64,000 nt of DNA from assembly GCA_964344185.1 (NCBI GenBank), contig CAYFMN010000003.1, positions 62,001 to 126,000 on the forward strand, read 5' to 3'. The notes under the pieces were generated by a model. It worked only from the letters and a program-made list of their open reading frames with translations. It ran no database searches and was not told the DNA's origin. Shown here piece by piece: positions 61,474 through 64,000 of this stretch. The position numbers were made by a program, and so were the translations under genes. The stretch is from JAJDAT01 sp964344185 (GTDB taxonomy: Bacteria; Nitrospinota; Nitrospinia; Nitrospinales; JAJDAT01). Position 1 is the first letter of the stretch, and each line of letters opens with the position of its first letter.

Positions 61474-62091
61474 GTGCGGATGATTTATCGTATATTATTG
61501 ATAATTTTTTCGATAGTTTTCTTTTTTAATGAGAATGTTGTTCCTGTTTTTGCCAAGCCTGTAGTGAGCGCTAAAATTGGAATTGAAGTGAAGCCAAAGA
61601 AAAAAGCTTCATTTCCTGCAAAAGCGATAGATCAAATCAATGCTGGCGATGAATTACAGGTTTATGTAATTCCCAAAAATAATTGTTATCTGTATGTGAT
61701 TTATTCCGATCAAAAAGAAAGCGTATTGTTGAAAAGCGGCATGGCGGCTGAAAATATCGAGTTGATTTTGCCTGCTTCAAATCAATCTTATCAATTAGAA
61801 AAAATGACAAATCAACAAGAGATAACCATTTTATGTTCAACCTCAGAATTTAAAGAAATTTCCAAGGCCTTTAAATTAGATAAAACTGATTTTTCTGTTT
61901 GGCAGCCTTTGGAGGAAAAACTTGTTAAAGAAAATAAAAAAGTATTTTTAACATCGACTTCCAAAAATGAACGTTTTGGAGGCGATTCCCGCGCTTTTGA
62001 TTTTCGTCCCCCTTGGTCGACAAAATTACTTCCCACCATATCTGGGGAATTTTATTTAATAAAAAGATATAGGTTTCATGTTGAAAAGTAA
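61474..62091 (+). CDS. secreted DUF4384-like protein
   Basis: 205 residues with a signal peptide to about residue 28. KASFPAKAIDQINAGDELQVYVIPKN and CYLYVIYSDQKE resemble the DUF4384 domain, a beta-sandwich of periplasmic proteins. The stop overlaps the CHASE2-cyclase start by 14 bases, so the two are translationally coupled; DUF4384 domains and CHASE2 domains often occur in one protein or operon, fitting an extracellular sensing role (inference). Confidence 0.6.
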   Translation: MRMIYRILLIIFSIVFFFNENVVPVFAKPVVSAKIGIEVKPKKKASFPAKAIDQINAGDELQVYVIPKNNCYLYVIYSDQKESVLLKSGMAAENIELILPASNQSYQLEKMTNQQEITILCSTSEFKEISKAFKLDKTDFSVWQPLEEKLVKENKKVFLTSTSKNERFGGDSRAFDFRPPWSTKLLPTISGEFYLIKRYRFHVEK

Positions 62092-64000
62092 AAAGCTCTC
62101 CCCAAAAAGTTTTCTTCTTAGCGGGTTTTTGTATTTAATTGTCGCTGCCTTTTGGTTGCTTCGAGGAGATATTTGGACGACATGGGATCATCAGGTTTTA
62201 GACAAATTCCACCAAAAAGCGATTCAAGAGGGACATGGCCCCGCCGTTTCTCCAAAAATTGCGATGATAATTGAGACAAATGAAACAAAAGACTATTTCA
62301 GCCAAACAATGTTGGATAGGAAAATTTATGCGGCGGTTAATAATTCGCTAGCGCAACTGAATCCTGAAGCGACTATCTATGATTTCATATTTAGATTTGA
62401 AAGGGATACAGACGCGAATCTTGAATTTAAGCGTTCTCTTAAAGCTCTAAAGAAAGTTTATTTGCCATTAGGGTTAAATATGAAAGACGAATCCGAATAC
62501 ACTCCGCAAGAGGAAAAATGGAACTCACGACAATTGTTGCCTTTTATGGGAACCCCAATTCAAAAAGGAAATCCTGCTCCAATTTTTGCATATCCTTCTC
62601 TAATGCCATTTCAAGATTTTATTAAGGATGCGTTTACGGTTGGGCATATCAATATAAAAAGCGATTCAGATGGAGTTTTTCGTCATTACCCATTGTTATT
62701 TAAGCTTGAGTTGGGATATTTACCGGCATTGTCTTTTTCGGCCTTCTTAGACAGTGTGGATGTTTCAATAGACGAACTGATTGTGGATTGGGGACGTGAA
62801 ATCACCATACCCGCTAAGCCAAAAAATAAATTAGCAAGAGATATTGTCATTCCCATCGATAATCACGGGCGAACTTACATTCCGTTTCCGAGTTTTTGGT
62901 TAGACGAAAAAAATAATTTCAAAACTATGCCGCTGGAGCATTTTTTAGGTTATTCGGAAGATCCCGATTTCAAAGAAAGCTTAAAAGGCATATTTACCGA
63001 TGCGTTTGTGTTTATTTGCGACGTTTCACAAAGTGGAAAGGATATTGGGCAAACATCAATAGAAGATAGGGTTCCTTTAGTTTTATTGCATGTAGCTTTT
63101 TTAAACGGATTATTGACAGAAACTTTTTATAAAAAATGGTCGCTGGGCGGAACTTTGGCTTTGTTGTTTATTATCGCTGTTGTTTTTTCTTATTCAGCTA
63201 ACTCCAAGTCGTCCAGGTTTTTATATATATCCGGAATATTAACGATTATCGGATTAATTGGGTTAACTCGATATCAGTTTATTAACTTTAAACTGTTTCC
63301 GCTTGTTTCATCAGTAGGAAGCGTTTTGTTTATTTTTGCAGGCATGCTTTTCGGAGTAATTCGAAAAATAGGGAGAGATAGGCGGTTAATCAGAATGGCG
63401 TTTTCAAAATATCTGACTCCAACTATGGTGGATGCTCTCGTAGAGAGGCCGGAGTTGCTAAAGCCAGGCGGCGACGAAAGAGAAATGACGGCTTTTTTCT
63501 CAGATTTGGTTGGTTTTACTCCGGTAACGGAAAAATTGGGACCAGTTGAAACGTCTAAGTTTATGAATAAATATTTTACGGAGATGACTGAGATTATTTT
63601 GAATCATAAAGGAACCATCAGTCAATACTCAGGCGACGCTATTATGGCGACATTTGGAGCTCCAATTGCTTTTGAGGATCATGCCGATCATGCTGTACTT
63701 TCTGGTTTGGAGACATTCCGCCGATTGAAGAAATTGAATAAAGAATGGCAAGAACAAGGTTTCCCTGAATTAGGCTGTCGCATTGGCATTAACTCTGGAA
63801 TTATGTGTTTTGGAAACCTCGGATCGGAGCAAGTTTATTATTATTCCGCAATAGGCGACAATGTTAATTTAGCCGCTAGATTGGAAAGCGCTAATAAACA
63901 ATATGGAACCCATTTTATGATTTCCGAATACACGTTAGGACGACTTACGCCAGGTAAATTTAGAAGTCGTATCTTGGATATTATTCAGGTTAAAGGAAAA
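62078..64000 (+). CDS. CHASE2-domain class III adenylate cyclase (3' end cut by window)
   Basis: ATG at 62078; 641 codons without a stop to the window end. A first membrane segment (about residues 10-30) leads to a CHASE2-type periplasmic domain (DKFHQKAIQEG, YDFIFRFERD, HINIKSDSDGVFRHYPLL, FPSFWLD), three membrane segments (about residues 360-435) and the class III cyclase domain (FFSDLVGFTPVTEKLG, YSGDAIMATFGAP, GINSGIMCFGNLGSE, GDNVNLAARLE). Both metal-binding Asp residues and the transition-state Asn and Arg are present. Makes cAMP (or cGMP) in response to an external ligand; translationally coupled to the DUF4384-like gene. Confidence 0.9.
   Translation, partial: MLKSKKLSPKSFLLSGFLYLIVAAFWLLRGDIWTTWDHQVLDKFHQKAIQEGHGPAVSPKIAMIIETNETKDYFSQTMLDRKIYAAVNNSLAQLNPEATIYDFIFRFERDTDANLEFKRSLKALKKVYLPLGLNMKDESEYTPQEEKWNSRQLLPFMGTPIQKGNPAPIFAYPSLMPFQDFIKDAFTVGHINIKSDSDGVFRHYPLLFKLELGYLPALSFSAFLDSVDVSIDELIVDWGREITIPAKPKNKLARDIVIPIDNHGRTYIPFPSFWLDEKNNFKTMPLEHFLGYSEDPDFKESLKGIFTDAFVFICDVSQSGKDIGQTSIEDRVPLVLLHVAFLNGLLTETFYKKWSLGGTLALLFIIAVVFSYSANSKSSRFLYISGILTIIGLIGLTRYQFINFKLFPLVSSVGSVLFIFAGMLFGVIRKIGRDRRLIRMAFSKYLTPTMVDALVERPELLKPGGDEREMTAFFSDLVGFTPVTEKLGPVETSKFMNKYFTEMTEIILNHKGTISQYSGDAIMATFGAPIAFEDHADHAVLSGLETFRRLKKLNKEWQEQGFPELGCRIGINSGIMCFGNLGSEQVYYYSAIGDNVNLAARLESANKQYGTHFMISEYTLGRLTPGKFRSRILDIIQVKGK

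Overview
The window looks like a piece of an AT-rich chromosome from a free-living Gram-negative bacterium. Secretion signals, lipoprotein and Tat signals, c-type cytochromes and a dnaG-rpoD-tRNA block all fit this. The mix of three SUMF1/FGE-fold proteins, many TPR proteins, cytochromes, SGNH envelope proteins and frequent TTG starts reminds me of Nitrospinota or the old Deltaproteobacteria. That placement is an inference; there is no rRNA here to settle it. Ten Ns inside aroA show that this is a draft or environmental assembly.

Layout. 1-11 kb: an envelope block with three SGNH-type hydrolases (one cut by the window edge), a DUF4189 secreted protein, a very large permease/FG-GAP/UnbV fusion and two GT-C-like membrane proteins. 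11-17.3 kb: an FGE-fold membrane-anchored protein, an inositol-monophosphatase-family enzyme, DUF2203, a small secreted protein with its own promoter and terminator, a NamZ/DUF1343 protein and a TMTC-like membrane protein with a C-terminal helical part. 17.3-21.3 kb: promoter, dnaG, rpoD and a CAT-anticodon tRNA. 21.6-25.9 kb: small unknown proteins, a sterol-desaturase-family enzyme, a Coq4-motif protein, a SugE-type SMR exporter and a pentapeptide protein. 26-31.4 kb: DUF1566, TPR proteins, a flavin disulfide oxidoreductase, a Rieske-like protein that has lost both His ligands, and an MsrP-like molybdoenzyme coupled to an FGE-fold lipoprotein.

31.7-38 kb: a long acidic pentapeptide protein, a Rieske-glutamate-synthase fusion, a DUF819 transporter and a secreted mono-haem protein. 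38.6-42 kb: a YyaL/DUF255 protein and aroA (with the assembly gap), overlapping. 42-47.6 kb: DUF4149-like membrane protein, an FGE-fold protein overlapping a double-length ThyX, znuA overlapping a CDF transporter, and a HIT hydrolase. 47.8-53 kb, minus strand: a DUF2779 nuclease-like protein, a tri-haem cytochrome, a DHH phosphoesterase and two small proteins. 53-57.7 kb, plus strand: TPR, protoporphyrinogen oxidase, FIST, Nfu N-domain and Bcp peroxiredoxin. 57.7-64 kb: another SGNH paralogue, an M24 peptidase, a SRAP protein, a DUF4384-like protein and a CHASE2 adenylate cyclase that runs off the end.

Housekeeping functions here are replication and transcription initiation, shikimate, thymidylate and haem synthesis, and zinc and peroxide handling. 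The accessory theme is envelope modification plus periplasmic redox. The most unusual items are the permease-VCBS-UnbV fusion, the His-less Rieske protein facing an MsrP-like operon, the Rieske-GltB fusion, the tandem ThyX with complementary half motifs, and a lipoprotein with no canonical start codon. No CRISPR array, prophage, transposase or rRNA was seen.
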